64,000 nucleotides of DNA from Sphaerolaimus hirsutus (GCA_964036195.1 OZ038456.1:3844001-3908000), one strand, 5' to 3'. Counted from the stretch's first letter, positions 43,883 to 56,725 are shown. The notes: generated by a model not told the origin, from the letters alone. A program made the numbers and translations.

Positions 43883-46763
43883 GTTAGTACCTGCTACTGA
43901 GGGTGTACTATTACGCACAAATACCCATTCCGCACATTTGCTTGTAACGCACAAAATCGAACCCATCACGCACAATTGCACATTATGCACACGACTGATG
44001 ATTTGTGTTAAACGGGTATTTGTGCGGAACGGGTATTCGTGCGTGCCGGGCTTATTACCAAGCATGAATCCCCCCATAGCATAAATCGAGGGTGGCATTT
44101 TGGGGGGGGGGTAATCAAATTTTGATGTTGTCCCAGTCTGTCGTACATTGGCCGATTTTGATGCCCTTCAAGTATGTTGGGGTTTGGGGTCAGGTACATG
44201 GTCACCTGTCACATTTTAGTCACATTGTCTGTCCCCTTAAAATACGTTTTCCATACTCGCGTACTTTCAAAAAGTACACGAGTAAGTGAGTACCGGTATT
44301 TTTTTCAGGAGGAAACATAAACGTATTTATGCAGTACGCGTTTACGCGTATTTGTAGAGTACATATAAATACGTTTGACCAACTATGGTTGGAAGTGCCA
44401 TGATGCTTCGTGCCACAGTCCTGGCACATTTTGAATCGCCACTTGAATCACCATAAGAATCACCATAAGAATCACCTTGAATCAGAGAAGTGTAGTACTT
44501 GTGATGTCATAGATTGCCATACAATGGCACTGGATGCATGAGAAAACAAAAGTGGTTATTTCTGTAAAAAATATTTATTTTGAATGACTATGCAATCCCT
44601 AAACAACAAACAGCTTAACAGAGTTGTTTGGTTTGCATTTGCACATCATTTCACACCTGGTGTGTGCTACACTACATCATTACATTGTCATTCCATTTTT
44701 CAGTCAATTATTACCCAAAACCCAATTATTCAATTACCTGGAACTGAAATTTTGGACATTTTGGAACCGATAGAACGAAACTGGAACCAAACTTGAGAAC
44801 CAGAACTGAAAATTTTGAGGAATGGAGAACAGATATCTGAACTGAAATCTTTTGGAAGTATGAGCCAAGAACCCAAACCAAGAATTTTGAAATTCCTAAC
44901 AGTAATGCATGGTAACATGTTGTCAATCTCACCAGTTTACAAAACTGTTCACCACGTTTGACTAGTGTTGCTGGTGTTGCCAGTGTCACCAAAAGTGTTG
45001 CTGGTGACATGAGTTTTCCTTCCTTGTCACAAATTTGTTTTGTCTCCTTTATTGTGGATTTGAAAACTACATATATAGAAACTGAAAATTTCCGTCCATG
45101 CATACATTCGGAAATGTCACCTTCCTAGTGAAAAAATTGATCAAAGTCAAAAGTCATTGTTTTTGGGCTGTTTTTTTTTGTAAATTCATAACTTTTGCTT
45201 AACATTATCTATCAATATATTTTTTGAATTTTTATTGAGATGTTTTGGAGATTAATTGGTCCATACAAACAAACTTCATCAGACTTTTTTTGCTCACTGA
45301 ACCTCATCGCTGAAATTTTTTGAAAATGGCACGAAATTTTTAGTTTTGAAGTGACAGCTTAGCAAATTTTATAGAAACTGTGTGCCATTGCAAACCGTAA
45401 ATCCTCGAATAAGTCCCCAGGGGAGTTATTTTTTCCTCAGAATTATTTGAGGGGGACTTATTTGGGGGGGGAGTTATTCGAAGGGGGAGTTTTTTTTTCT
45501 TCAGAATATCAAGTAAAACGCACGGTCAATGTATTGTATAAATGGGGTTAAATTCATGCATTAATCAATATCAAAAGCAATGTAATCAGTGCTAGTAGTG
45601 AATGTCAGCTGCAAAAGAATACATTATCTTTATGTACACAACCATATTTACCGCGTTTTTATACATATATGACTTTCCCACCCATAATGTAGGGGGGAGT
45701 TAATCGAGGGGGGGAAGTTATTTTTTCCTCAGCCGGCTAACAGGAGGGAGTTATTCGAGGAGGGAATTATTCGAGGATTTACGTTAGTTGTTTTATAAAA
45801 GAATAACATCAAAAAACGATGCCTGCACTTTTTCTCAACAGCAGTTCAAAACACCCATGTCACCAGCACAGACGATCCCACTCTGAAGGCTGAGATGAAG
45901 TTTGATAATTAAAACAAGTTTTCATCATAAACTTAACTTATTTTTTTCATGATTTAAATGATGTATATCTCTTTGAGTATTTGGTTTTTTGGTTGTTTTG
46001 TATGCAATCAGAAACCTATGATCATTTGCACAGTTGTTTTTTCTCTACAATGCACTATTATGTAATCACATTTCATCCAAAAAGTGTTCAAAAACAAAAT
46101 AATAATCAAATAGCGAGGTTAAAGTCACTGTTAAAACACTTTACTACTGGTACAAATGATTTATTTTAGATATTGCATGTTGACGCTTGTGATAATTTTG
46201 GATAAAGTGCATTTTTGTGTGACAGAACCCTTCAAAATTATGTTTAATAACGGAGATATACAATATAGAGACCATGAAAAAAAGTTAAGTTTACGATGGA
46301 AACTTTAGTCATAAAATTTCATCTGAGCTGTCAGATTGGGATTGTCTGTGATGGTGACATGGGTGTTTCGAACTGTGGGTTTTGTTGTTGAGAAGGAGAT
46401 ATGGCACTGGTAAAAAAATAAAAAAATCGGTGCCGAACCTGAGGCGTCAGCAGTTTACATATATTTATAAGTCGACATACGTTGTTGTTGCATTTTTCTA
46501 CCTCAGAGTATGTACACAACGACAAATTATTACTGGGAGTTGAACTAATTTCTGGCGAAATAATAACTCCCACCCGCCCCACCTCCCAACGAAATCTCTC
46601 CCTCGTTTAACTGCCCTCAAAATTTCCACTTTGAAAAAATAAACCCTCCTGGGCATATTTCGAGGAAATACGGTATGTCCAAATAGGTATATGGCATTTC
46701 TTCAAAATACCCACTCCCTTGAATTAACCCCCGAAGAAATACAGTATTTATCAAATCTTTCAG
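43883..46763. other. Gamma-delta intron of copy B with repeat debris
   Basis: Holds a CGCACAAATACCC/GGGTATTTGTGCG palindromic patch (43915-44050), CAGAGTTG-family words (GTACACGAGTAAGTG) at 44240-44395, a MITE at 45395-45786, and right-end pieces of CCGTATTTCC elements at 46540-46745. GGAACTGAAA/GGAACC words occur at 44740-44830. No gene is supported inside. Confidence 0.5.
45395..45786 (+). mobile_element. CCGTAAATCCTCGAATAAG MITE
   Basis: Starts CCGTAAATCCTCGAATAAG and ends TTCGAGGATTTACG with GAGTTATTCGA phrases. The TA flank is clear only on one side. Confidence 0.65.
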
Positions 46764-46882
46764 GTATGATGCAATTACTGGATCATCTGCACAGGCCCCC
46801 TCAATGCCTGGCACAAAACGGGTGTTTGCAATGTGCAGATTTAATGATGACCGAGTCATTGCTGTTGGCGGTCAGGGCCATC
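46764..46882 (+). CDS. Delta exon, kelch blade, copy B
   Basis: 119 nt, acceptor CAAATCTTTCAG, donor CATC|GTGAGT. Encodes YDAITGSSAQAPSMPGTKRV and FAMCRFNDDRVIAVGGQGH. The tryptophan of copy A (GGWGQ) is glutamine here. Homology to copy A continues about 80 bp into the intron and then stops. No epsilon or zeta exon follows before the satellite at 47.3 kb, so this propeller is incomplete in the window. Confidence 0.75.
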
Positions 46883-47339
46883 GTGAGTATGCATTCACCT
46901 ATAGAACGGGGGTTCTCTAAGGAGCTAACCCAGATTGGCCAGCTATCTAACTATCTGACTGACTGGTGGCGGTATATATAGGAGAGTGTCGTCCACCCAT
47001 GCCTGAAATTTCATTCGATTGTACCTAGCATTCAAAAAAATCACCAATTTTTTGGAAAATATATATCAATATATCACTCTGATTTTTGAGAAAATATAAA
47101 TATATACAAATCTCTCTAGCTTTTCAGAAAATAAATATAAACTAGCAGGATTCTTGCTGACCTACAGTCGGGTTTTGGATATCCTCAAAAATTCATACAG
47201 ACTAATAGACATTTATAACACAATACAATAATACAATATCCCACATAGAAAAATTTGTCATACTAAGCTGTTGCCACTTCTTTGCATCCCAGTACCATGA
47301 TACAATTGCCATCACTCATCACAAGGACTTGAACAGCCA

Positions 47340-49577
47340 TTACACCAGCACCCTAGATAAACTCAAGTTAAACCCATGATGTGTAAACTCCTATAAGTTC
47401 AGCACCCTAAGTAAACTCAAATCAAACACCCCCTAATCTGTGAACTCCCTAAATTGTAAACTCTTGTAAACTCAGCACACCAAATAAACTCATGTTAAAC
47501 CCATAATCTGAAAACTCATGTAAATTCAGCACCCCAAAAAAACTCAAGTAAATAATTCCCTAATCTGTAGACTCCCTAATTTATCAACTCATGTAAACTC
47601 AGCACCCTAAAAAAACTCAAGTCAATCACTCCTAATCTGTAAACTGCCTAATTTGTAAAGTTATCTAAACTCAGCAACCTAAATACACTCAAGCCAATCA
47701 CTCCCTAATCTGCAAACTGCCTTATTTGTAAACTCAACTCAGCACCCCAAATAAACTCATGTCAAACCCATAATCTGTAAACTCAGATAAATTCAGCACC
47801 CTAAATAAACTCAAGTCAATCATTCCCTAATCTGTAGACTCCCTAATTTATTGACTCATGTAAACTGAGCGCCCTAAAAAACTCAAGTCAATCACTCCAT
47901 AATCTTAAAAACTGCCTAGTTTGTAAACTCAGCACCCCAAATAAACTCAGGTTAAACCCATAATCTATAAACTCATGTAAATTCTGTACCCTAAAAAAAT
48001 TCAGGTCAATCACCCCCTAATCTGTAAACTCCCTAATTTGTAAACTCATGTAAACTTAGCACCCTAAATAAACTCAAATTAAACCCATTATCTGTAAACT
48101 CCTGTAAATTCAGAACACTAAGTAAACTCAAGTCAATCATTCCCTAATCTGTGACTCCCTAATTAATTAACTCATGAAAACTCAGTACCCTAAAAAACTC
48201 AAGTCAATCACTCCCTAATCTGTAAACTGCCTAATTTGTAAACTCATGTAAACTCAGCAACCTAAATACACTCAAGTTCAACCCATAATTTGTAAACTCA
48301 TGTAAATTCATCACCCTAAATAAACTCAAGGTAAACCCATAATGTGTAAACTCCTGTAAGTTCAGCACCCTAAGTACACTCAAATCAAACACCCCCTCAT
48401 CTGTGAACTCCCTAATTTGTAAACTCTTGTAAACTCAGCACCCTAAAATAAACTCATGTTAAACCCATAATCTGTAAACTCATGTAAATTCATCACCCTA
48501 AATAAACTTAAGTCAAACCTCTAATATGTCAAATCACATCAACTCAGCACCCTGAAAAAGCTCAAATCAAACACCCCCTAATCTGTAAACTTCCTAAATT
48601 GTAAACTCTTGTAAACTCAGCACCCCAAATAAACTTATGTTAAACCCATAATCTGTAAACACATGTAAATTCAGCAACTTAAATAAACTCAAGTCAATCA
48701 TTCCCTAATCTGTAAACACCCTAATTTATTAACTCATGTAAACTGAGCACCCTAAAAAACTCAAGTCAATCACTCCCTAATCTGTAAACTGCCTACTTTG
48801 TAAACTCATCTAAACTCAGCAACCTAAATACACTCAAGCCAATCACTCCCTAATCTGCAAACTGCCTAATTTGTAAACTCAGCACCCCAAATAAACTCAG
48901 GTTAAACCCATAATCTATAAACTCATGTAAATTTTGTACCCCAAATAAACTCAGGTCAATCACCCCCTAATCTGTAAACTCCCTAATTTGTAAACTGATG
49001 TAAACTTAGCACCCTAAGTAAACTCAAGTCAATCATTTCCTAATCTGTGACTCCCTAATTTATTAACTCATGAAAACTCAGTATCCTAAAAAACTCAAGT
49101 CAATCACTCCCTAATCTGTAAACTGCCTAATTTGTAAACTCATGTAAACTCAGCAACCTAAATACACTCAAGTTCAACCCATAATCTGTAAACTCATGTA
49201 AATTCATCACAGTAATTAAACTCAGGTTAAACCCATAACGTGTAAACTCCTGTAAGTTCAGCACCCTAAGTAAACTCAAATCAAACACCCCCTAATCTGT
49301 GAACTCCCTAATTTGTCAACTCTTGTAAACTCAGCACCCCAAATAAACTCATGTTAAACCCATAATCTGTAAACTCATTTAAATTCATCACCCTAAATAA
49401 ACTCAAGTCAAACCTCTAATATGTCAAATCACATAAACTCAGCACCCTGAAAAAACTCCAATCAAACACCCCCTAATCTGTAAACTTCCTAAATTGTAAA
49501 CTCTTGTAAACTCAGCACCCCAAATAAACTTATGTTAAACCCATAATCTGTAAACACATGTAAATTCAGCAACCTAA
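47340..49577 (+). repeat. Mosaic satellite of about 54- and 72-bp units
   Basis: CTCAGCACCCTAAATAAACT blocks recur at spacings of about 54 or 68-73 bp. Short units contain AAACCCATAATCTGTAAACT and long units add CTCCCTAATTTGT or TGCCTAATTTGT. A larger period of about 0.9 kb is visible: the rare block CCTCTAATATGTCAAATCAC occurs near 48518 and 49413. The same satellite continues at 59263-63957. Confidence 0.9.
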
Positions 49578-49878
49578 AAAAACTTGTGCTGACCATTGGT
49601 AATTTAATCAAAAACGGTCAGGACATCTCCCATGAGTCAACTATGGGTGTTCAGGGCACCCAGTATTGTTTTGTGTTTGAGTTTTATGTATTTTATAAGT
49701 TTTATGTTTTCTGAAAGTTTATTGAGAAATTTTAGATTAAAAAGTCAAATATGTTTAAGTTAGGTTTATGAATTTGAAATTAGGCTCATTATACTCGCAA
49801 TTTTCCGCTGATTAAGAATATATATATATACACCTGCAAACTGTTCTAACTGCTGTTAAAACTAGACTTTGGTGAATT

Positions 49879-50330
49879 GCCCAGTCTAGTGGACATCCAA
49901 ACCATCGAGGCCATCAACAGCACCCTGGTCAACACATGGCGCAGTGAGCAGGGTTAATTCAGCTCTGAATTGCCCAAAGGAACTAAATTTGTGCGGCTGG
50001 GCAGTTCTTCAAGCATGCTGCAGTTAAACGTCTACTGCGCTTGAATGGGTTGGCCGATCTTCGCGAAATTTTACACGTGGCATCTCCTGAATGAGGCGCT
50101 TCCAACGTTGCTGCTCAGCGACTCGTACAATCAATGGGCGTCGATTCGTGAGGGGTCGAAGTTGTGGGGCAGTTCTTCAAAAGTCCTGCAGTTCTACATC
50201 AGGTGTGACTTTTTTCGAGTGGCTGGCAACAGTGTACCAAGGCTCAGGTACTCCAGACGGCAACTGGAGGACAGTGGCCACTGGCTGGCAGGCTTCTGGC
50301 ACGCTGTTGGGCGCTTCTACACACACATAG
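49879..50330 (+). pseudogene. Decayed pair of CCP/sushi domains
   Basis: Two neighbouring segments share GGGCAGTTCTTCAA and CTGCAGTT and read as PKGTKFVRLGSSSSMLQLN-VYC and EGSKLWGSSSKVLQFYIRC, like the Cys2-Cys3 part of the exon at 40626 (CGTSLTVTC, SSASLQHLC). The upstream context GAATTGCCCAG also resembles that exon's acceptor (AATTGCCCACAG). TAA at about 49957 and TGA at about 50042, plus frame changes, break it. Probably the start of a third copy of the gene family. Confidence 0.4.
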
Positions 50331-50573
50331 AAGTTTGGTCAGTCCTTACCCTGGCTAGGGGGGATAGTTTCCTGACGGCCAGAGTGACACAGGTCACTTT
50401 TAAGAGCAGGTTGTGTCCCAGGGTTTTTTGGCAATTTGAGGGGTCACTCAGTCCTTTGTGAGTGGGACCCACACCCTGGAGAGTCAGTGTGAAGTCAGTG
50501 TGAAGAGTGGTGAAGTGCCCACTCAAAGTAAAAGTAGGGGTAAAGGGAAGAAAGGAAAAGGACCAGCCAGGAG

Positions 50574-51744
50574 TAACGATGGCAAAAAAAGATTCGAAAA
50601 TTCGAAAATATTTTCGAATTTTCGAATTTTTTCAGAATTTTCGAATTTTTATTCCACCACTGGAAAAAACACTTAAAAATCGATTTTTTTTTGAAAAAAT
50701 TCGAAAATTCGAAAATTCATAAATTCGAAAATAGTTTTCGAATTTTTCAGGGAATTCAAGGACATAAAACACATTCTCAGGTTCTATGTGCCAAATCGAT
50801 CGATAATTGATACGCGGTGCATCTGAAAAAGTCTATCGAAACGAAAAAAACGTCAATGAACGTTGAAATGGCATCTGTGGCAGACCCATGGCTGGAATCG
50901 GTGAATGCATTTTACGGGGTGGGTCAACCAGACTTTGTGTCACCCCATCCCATTCTGTTACACATCAACCAAATTGTTTTGTTTCCTTCAATCGTTCCCC
51001 AATCCCAAGAAGGGGGGTCGATAAAAAGGTGTTGACTTTACATGACCGATCTGGCTAGTTGACGTTGAAGCTTAATAACTCAGCCATTTCTTGGCCGATT
51101 TGGACTGTTAAATACTTAAAATGATCTGCACAACCTGTAGATTCCATTTTTGAGGTTGGATTAGTGATGTATAAATTCATTATGCCAAGTTGACCCAGTA
51201 TTTCAACATGTAAAATAAATTTTTCTGGGGGGTATTTTTTGTCAGTGATTTTTGAGAGGACTTATTCGAGGGGGAATTATTCAAGGATAAATGGTAAATA
51301 TATAGATAAAAATCACATAAATACAGGGTCAAATTGCATAAAATTTTTGCAATTACATAATCAGCAAATGTACAACAGAATGGAATGACACAAAAGTCTG
51401 GTGGACCCCCCCCCCATAACAGCCACCCACAATTCCATCTCTGGGTAGACCCGGTTACATTGAAGAATGCACAGGAATGCAGGAAAGACCCATTACTATT
51501 TCAACATAACTATTTAACAGCTTCAAAAATATTCAATATTTTTCCAAAAAATTTGAAAAGTATGCAAAAAAATTTGAAAATTACCCCAAAAAATTCGAAA
51601 ATTGCCCAAAAAGATTCGAAAATTCGAAAATTAAATTCGAAATTCGAAAATTCATTTGAGAAAAAATTCGAAAATTCGAAAATTCATTTTGGAAAAAACA
51701 CTTAAAAATTTAAATACTTTTTTTTGGAGGGTTTGCCATCGTTA
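50574..51744 (+). mobile_element. TTCGAAAA-word hAT element in BEL leader, TSD gccaggag
   Basis: 1171 bp, starts TAACGATGGCAAA and ends TTTGCCATCGTTA, flanked by gccaggag at 50566-50573 and 51745-51752. AAATTCGAAAATTCG words lie next to each end. Start fits TARNG. A 72-codon frame at 50817-51035 has no recognisable domain. Confidence 0.9.
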
Positions 51745-52653
51745 GCCAGGAGTGCAGTTTCAGTCAGAAAGGGAGCAGGGACAGATTCAGTCAATTCAGT
51801 CAGTAAATTTTGTCAGACACTGTGTTGTGCCTAGTTTTTAGCACACCAGTGTTGTACCAAGATGGGGGAAAGGCTTAGTGCCTAGGTTTTAGCACAAGTG
51901 AAGTACTTGGTAAGGTAACTTCAGTTTAGCACTGGCACCTAGATTTTAGTGCAGTGCTCATCAGCTCAGTTCAGAGAGTAACAGGTGGCACACTGTACCT
52001 TGCGCTGGTACGATCAGTTAGGTGTGTCTTACAGTGCAGTTTCAGTTCAAATTCAGTTCAAAGTTGGCAGAGAGCCAAAAGTGTCCAGAGACACTTACTG
52101 TTGAATAAAAGTGCACCAGAGTGCACTGGAAAGTGTCACAGGTGACACTGCAAGTGGACAGGAGTCCACTGGACATCTGGAAGTGTCCAGATTCAGTCAG
52201 GAAAGTGCTGGCAATTACCAGTACTTGTTGTGAAGCAGTGTGAAGTGACTTCACACAGCACCAGACTGCAGCAAAAGTGCTGTGGAGCACTTGACAGAGA
52301 AGGACAGTGTGTTGAAAGTACCAGGGGTGCAAACTTCCACACTGTTACAGGGTAATTGACTGCCCTGTCAGCAAAGTGCTGCAAGTGTAGCCACCTGGGG
52401 TGTTACTAACCTCAATAAAGTGTGCCAGTGTGTGTGGGGAGGGCTCCTGCACACCGTGCAGTGAAATTTGGGGCAAAACCAGTCCAAAATCCAGTGTGTG
52501 AAGCACTGTGAAGTGGGGTGTGAAGAGGTGTGAAGTGGTGCGAAACTTCACAGAAGTCAAGGAAGTGTGCAGCAGAGTGAGGTGGTGTGAAAATTCAAGA
52601 AATTTGAGACAGTTTGAAGCAGTGGGGTGAAAATTCAGGGAATTCAAAGTGTA

Positions 52654-53560
52654 ATGGCATCTCCAACAGGGCACATCATAAAGAATATTGGGTTGGCAAA
52701 AGGCCGGCTGCAACAGCGCCTCAACAAAGCCATCATCCAGTACAAGCATGCAGAATTTGCCACAAAATCAAATGAAGAAAAGAGGGTGGAGCTCATGAGA
52801 GTGATTATGTCACTAAAAACAGAAAAGAAAAAAAAATGGTGGCAGACCACCAGCAAGCATGGTCAGAGGCTGCGAGGGAAGTGCCAGATGACATAATGGA
52901 GGCTGAACAGCTGATGTTCACTCAAAAATATGAAGAATATGCTGACCTGTCAGAAGCTGTGACAGACAGAACCACAGAGATCGATGCAGATATTGTAGAG
53001 TTGACACATATGATGAAACAGTGTCAAGATCAGATTGACCAATCTGCAAATGCCACACTGGTGCAGCAAATGGCAGCTGCCACAGTGGCAACTGGTGCTG
53101 GAGCCAGCAGCACAGCACATCCACCACCACAGTCAGCAAGTGTGTTTGGCAAACTGCAGAAACTGCAGGTCAAACAATTTAGTGGAGAAATTGTCAAATT
53201 TAAGGGTTGGTGGCAAATGTTTGAGGCCCACATCCATGGCAGATTTGAGTGAGGTGGCCAAATTCACTTACCTGAGTAATGTCCTGAGAGGACAGGCTTT
53301 CAACATGATAAGTGGGCTCTGTGTTACTGCAGAAAATTACGCCCCAGCCATAGCTCTGCTGAAAAGCAGATATGACCAGCCAGTGGTGGTGAAGAATTTA
53401 TTGATGGGAAATATGATGAAATTGAGGCAGGCCAGAAATACAAGCCAGGATTTGAGGGCATTGTATGATACTATGGAAAGACTCATGCAGCAATTTAAGG
53501 CCATGAATGAGACAGTTGAGCAATCACAAGCACAGAAGGATGTCTCTCATGAGGAGTGAG
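52654..53560 (+). pseudogene. gag: BEL/Pao gag
   Basis: ATG at 52654 opens a basic N-terminal part with LQQRLNKAIIQYKHAEF. The frame changes near an A9 run at about 52830-52838. The central part matches the BEL/Pao gag domain (DUF1759-type): KLQKLQVKQFSGEIVKFKGW, then after a second frame change at about 53235-53250, EVAKFTYLSNVLRGQAFNMI and GLCVTAENYAPAIALLKSRY. A third frame change near 53545 leads into the zinc knuckles. Its role is capsid formation. Confidence 0.8.
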
Positions 53561-54721
53561 AGATGTATGAGATGTCTCAGAAAGGGACATCCAGCAGCTC
53601 AATGCAAAGCACCAATCAAATGTTTTTGGTGCAGCTCCAATGTGCATTGTGGAGCAATGTGCCCTGGCAAGTTTGGGGGTGGAGCACCACAGCAAACTGG
53701 ATGTCAGGGACCAGCAGTCAAGTCAGTGTGGCAACCAAGCTGGCAGGTCAACAGAGTGAAGTCAAATGGACAGAGTGCAGGCAGACCTGCATCAAATCAG
53801 TCGAGGAAGTCCACAGTGAATTGTGTCAATGTGGAAACCATTGAGAATGAGTCAGAAACCCAAGAATTGGAAACAATTTCCAATACTGTGGTTATGGACC
53901 AGCAAGTACTGCAGAATAGTACTCAAGCCACGAAGTCAGGAAACAGAAACATGTCAATGCTGATGACAGCAAAGGCTGTCATAGAGAAACAAGAGACAGA
54001 AGCTGGTGCAGAAAATGGTCAGCTACCAATCCAAGTACAGACATTTTTGGACACTGGATCACAAGGGACATATATGACAGAAAAGGTTGCAAAAAGGCTC
54101 AAGCTGAAGAGCACAGGTGCACATCACATCCAGATGTACACATTTGGCAATGATAAACCACAGTATAAAGTGGTCCAACAGGTTGAATTCAGTATGAGAC
54201 TCAGAAATGGGCAGAGGCTTGGCATGGTGGCAGATGTGGTGCCAACATTGACAACTGAGCAGGTCAGGATATCTGTCTCACAGCAAGATGAGGAGTATCT
54301 GAAAAGGCAATTCCCAGATGGGAGTTATTTTGCAGACACAATGCCAACAGAAACTGGTCAGAAATGTATGTTCAAGCCAGATGTAATAGTGGGCCTGAAT
54401 TATTTCTGGGATCTGATGTCCAAAGATGCCAGAACCACCAGACTGCCATCAGGATTGTACGTGATCCCATCAGAATTGGGATTGCTGGTGGGTGGAGCCC
54501 AGATTGCCATGAACAGAAACCAGATGGTAGTGGATACTGCAAATCCAGTGATGGTGAATACCATCATTCATCAGATACAGAGAGACAAGTGGTTCGATGA
54601 GGCACCACTTGCTGTGGCACCTGTGCCAAATGTCAAAGACATGGACAGGCTGGATACCATTGGCATAATGGACCAGCCAGACCTTGTTGAGGATGATGAG
54701 GCCATAAAGCAATTCAATTAG
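53545..54721 (+). pseudogene. pro: BEL/Pao zinc knuckles and aspartic protease
   Basis: Two CCHC knuckles in series, CMRCLRKGHPAAQC and CFWCSSNVHCGAMC, both with C-x2-C-x4-H-x4-C spacing. A glutamine/asparagine-rich linker follows, then the retropepsin motif TFLDTGSQGTYM near 54047-54076 (DTGS active site). This matches the A17 (Pao) protease arrangement. TAG at 54719-54721 ends the frame where coding continues in the same frame (EPDGRYSVKF), so it is a nonsense mutation. Confidence 0.8.
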
Positions 54722-55510
54722 TCAGTAAAGAGAGAGCCAGATGGCAGATACTCAGTGAAATTCATGTACAAGCCAAATTTACATGAATTGCCAGACAACA
54801 AAGCAATGGCATTCAAGAGGTTCAGAAACCTCACAAATAGGCTCAAAAGAGACCCAGAGTTGCTAAAGAAAATTGATGAAATCATGAAAACCCAAGAGGA
54901 ACAAGGTGTGATTGAAAAGGTTCATGAAGACATCATGGATGGCAGACAATTTCATGTTTTGCCACATCAGCCAGTAATTACCCCAGACAAAGTGACTACC
55001 AAAGTCAGAGAAGTTTATGATGCCTCAGCAAAGCAAATAGGCTCACCAAGCCTGAATGAGTGCATGTACAGAGGACCAGTGATATTGCCACAGTTGGTGG
55101 GCATGTTGATGAGATTCAGAATGTATGATATTTACTGCATTGGTGGCTGACATAGAGAAAGCGTTTTTGCAAATCAGCCTGCAGGACAGAGACAGGGATG
55201 TGACCAGATTCATCTGGTACAAAGATGCCACAAAAGCGTCAATGGAAGACAATATCCAGATATACAGATTTGCCAGAGTACCATTTGGAGTGATATGCAG
55301 CCCAGCACTGCTGGCTTTGACAGTCAGGTATCACCTGAATCAGTCTGGTACAGAAAATGCTCATCTGATAGATGAGAATCCGTATATGGACAATCTGATT
55401 CTCAGTGTGGAGACTGAGGAGAAAGCCATTGAGCTCTATCAAGAGTCAGCAGCAGTTTGCAGAAGCTCAGATGAACCTGAGAGAATGGAACAACAACAGT
55501 AAGAGTTTTA
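54722..55510 (+). pseudogene. pol: BEL/Pao reverse transcriptase
   Basis: The frame carries HELPDNKAMAFKRFRN, a PHQPVI motif, TTKVREVYDASAKQIG and MYRGPVILPQLVGMLMRF. A frame change at about 55125-55140 precedes VADIEKAFLQISL (motif A aspartate). Then come RFARVPFGVICSPALLALT and the catalytic box NPYMDNLIL near 55377-55403, with Asn where YxDD has the second Asp. Some BEL/Pao elements are known to carry YVDN, so this may not be damage. Another frame change follows near 55440. Confidence 0.85.
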
Positions 55511-56424
55511 TGGATCAAGTCAATGAGACTGACAGAGCCAAAGAGACAGAAACTACTGTGCTTGGCATGAAATGGAGCACAGAAAATGATCATATGTGGC
55601 TGAAAACGCCAAAGTCCATATCAGCAGAAAATGATAAGAAAAGACCACCTCCAACCAAGAGGACAGTGGCAAAGGTCACAGCTGGTTGTTTTGACCCAAT
55701 GGTCAGCCCAGTCATGTTGCCAGCAAAGAGATTCCTGCAAACATTGTGGCAAGCAGGACCAAGTGAAAAAGAGTGGGATGCACCACTAACAGATGAGCAA
55801 ACAGAAAAATGGCAGCAACTGGAAAAGGAATTGATCCAGATTGGAGACATCAAATTTGACAGAAAATTACATCTCAATTTGGATAGACCAGTGACATTAC
55901 ACATATTCGTGGATGAATCAGCAATTGCATACAGTGCAGTGGCATACCTGTGCCAGATACAGGCTGATTGCCACAAAGAAGTGAGTCTGCTGTACTCAAG
56001 ACTCAGACTAGCTCCCAAAAAGCCAGAGATTACAATCCCAAGGCTAGAGCTGTTGGCCATGTTGATTGGCAGTAGAATGGTGAAATTCATCCACAACGAA
56101 ATGAGCCACATCAAGTTTAATGCAACAATACTATGGTCAGATTCAGCATGCTGTCTGAAGTGGCTGACCACAGCAAAACCACTGGCCTGTTTTGTCAAGA
56201 ACAGGCTCAATGAGATTCAGAAAATTAGAGCAGAGACAGCCAATATGCACATTAGACATGTGGCTGGATGGGAGAACCCAGCAGACATGGCAACCAGAGG
56301 AATGAGTATGACAGAACTGGAGAACAGCCACCTCTGGTGGAAAGGGCCAGATTGGCTCCAGACTGGATTGTGGCCACAAGCAAAAGTGGAACCAGTCACG
56401 CCAGAGTTGATGGCAGCAATTTGA
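55405..56424 (+). pseudogene. pol: BEL/Pao RT end and RNase H
   Basis: FAEAQMNLREWNNNS is the diagnostic BEL/Pao block after the polymerase core. Further on are VTLHIFVDESAIAYSAVAYL (first RNase H acid), EITIPRLELLAMLIGSRM, ILWSDSACCLKWL, FVKNRLNEIQKI, RHVAGWENPADMATRGMS and HLWWKGPDWL, all in the expected order. The frame ends at TGA 56422-56424, ahead of the integrase. Confidence 0.85.
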
Positions 56425-56725
56425 AAAGAAGAACTGAAATGCCCAAAATCCAGTCCAATTTACCTGGGGGTAACACAGCAACTGCTAGACCACCCATAAG
56501 ATCACAATTTGATCTCAGGGGAGCTGAATCCATTGAGGAGTAAGTTGTATCGTTTCTCATCACTGCAGAAACTGCGGTACAACAGTGCATGTGATGAGGT
56601 TCATGAAAAAGATGTGCAGAAAAAGGAGCAGTCAGCAAGATGGCCAGAATGACCTGTCAAAAGTTATGCTTGAAATACAGAGCACAATGAAACCAAATGG
56701 CATTATCAGTATGAAAGAATGAAAT

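Noticed and set aside
41255-46763. Similar total intron lengths in copies A and B taken as evidence of conserved introns
   Set aside because: The insertions filling them differ (53-bp satellite and GGTGCC element in A; CAGAGTTG, MITE and CACAGTG elements in B), so the similar lengths are coincidence.
47340-49577. CRISPR-like array, because similar blocks recur at regular spacing
   Set aside because: The spacing mixes 54 and about 72 bp, the spacers are themselves repeats, and the setting is an animal genome; it is a satellite.
55590-56210. 206-residue minus-strand frame
   Set aside because: Antisense shadow of the BEL/Pao RNase H coding region.
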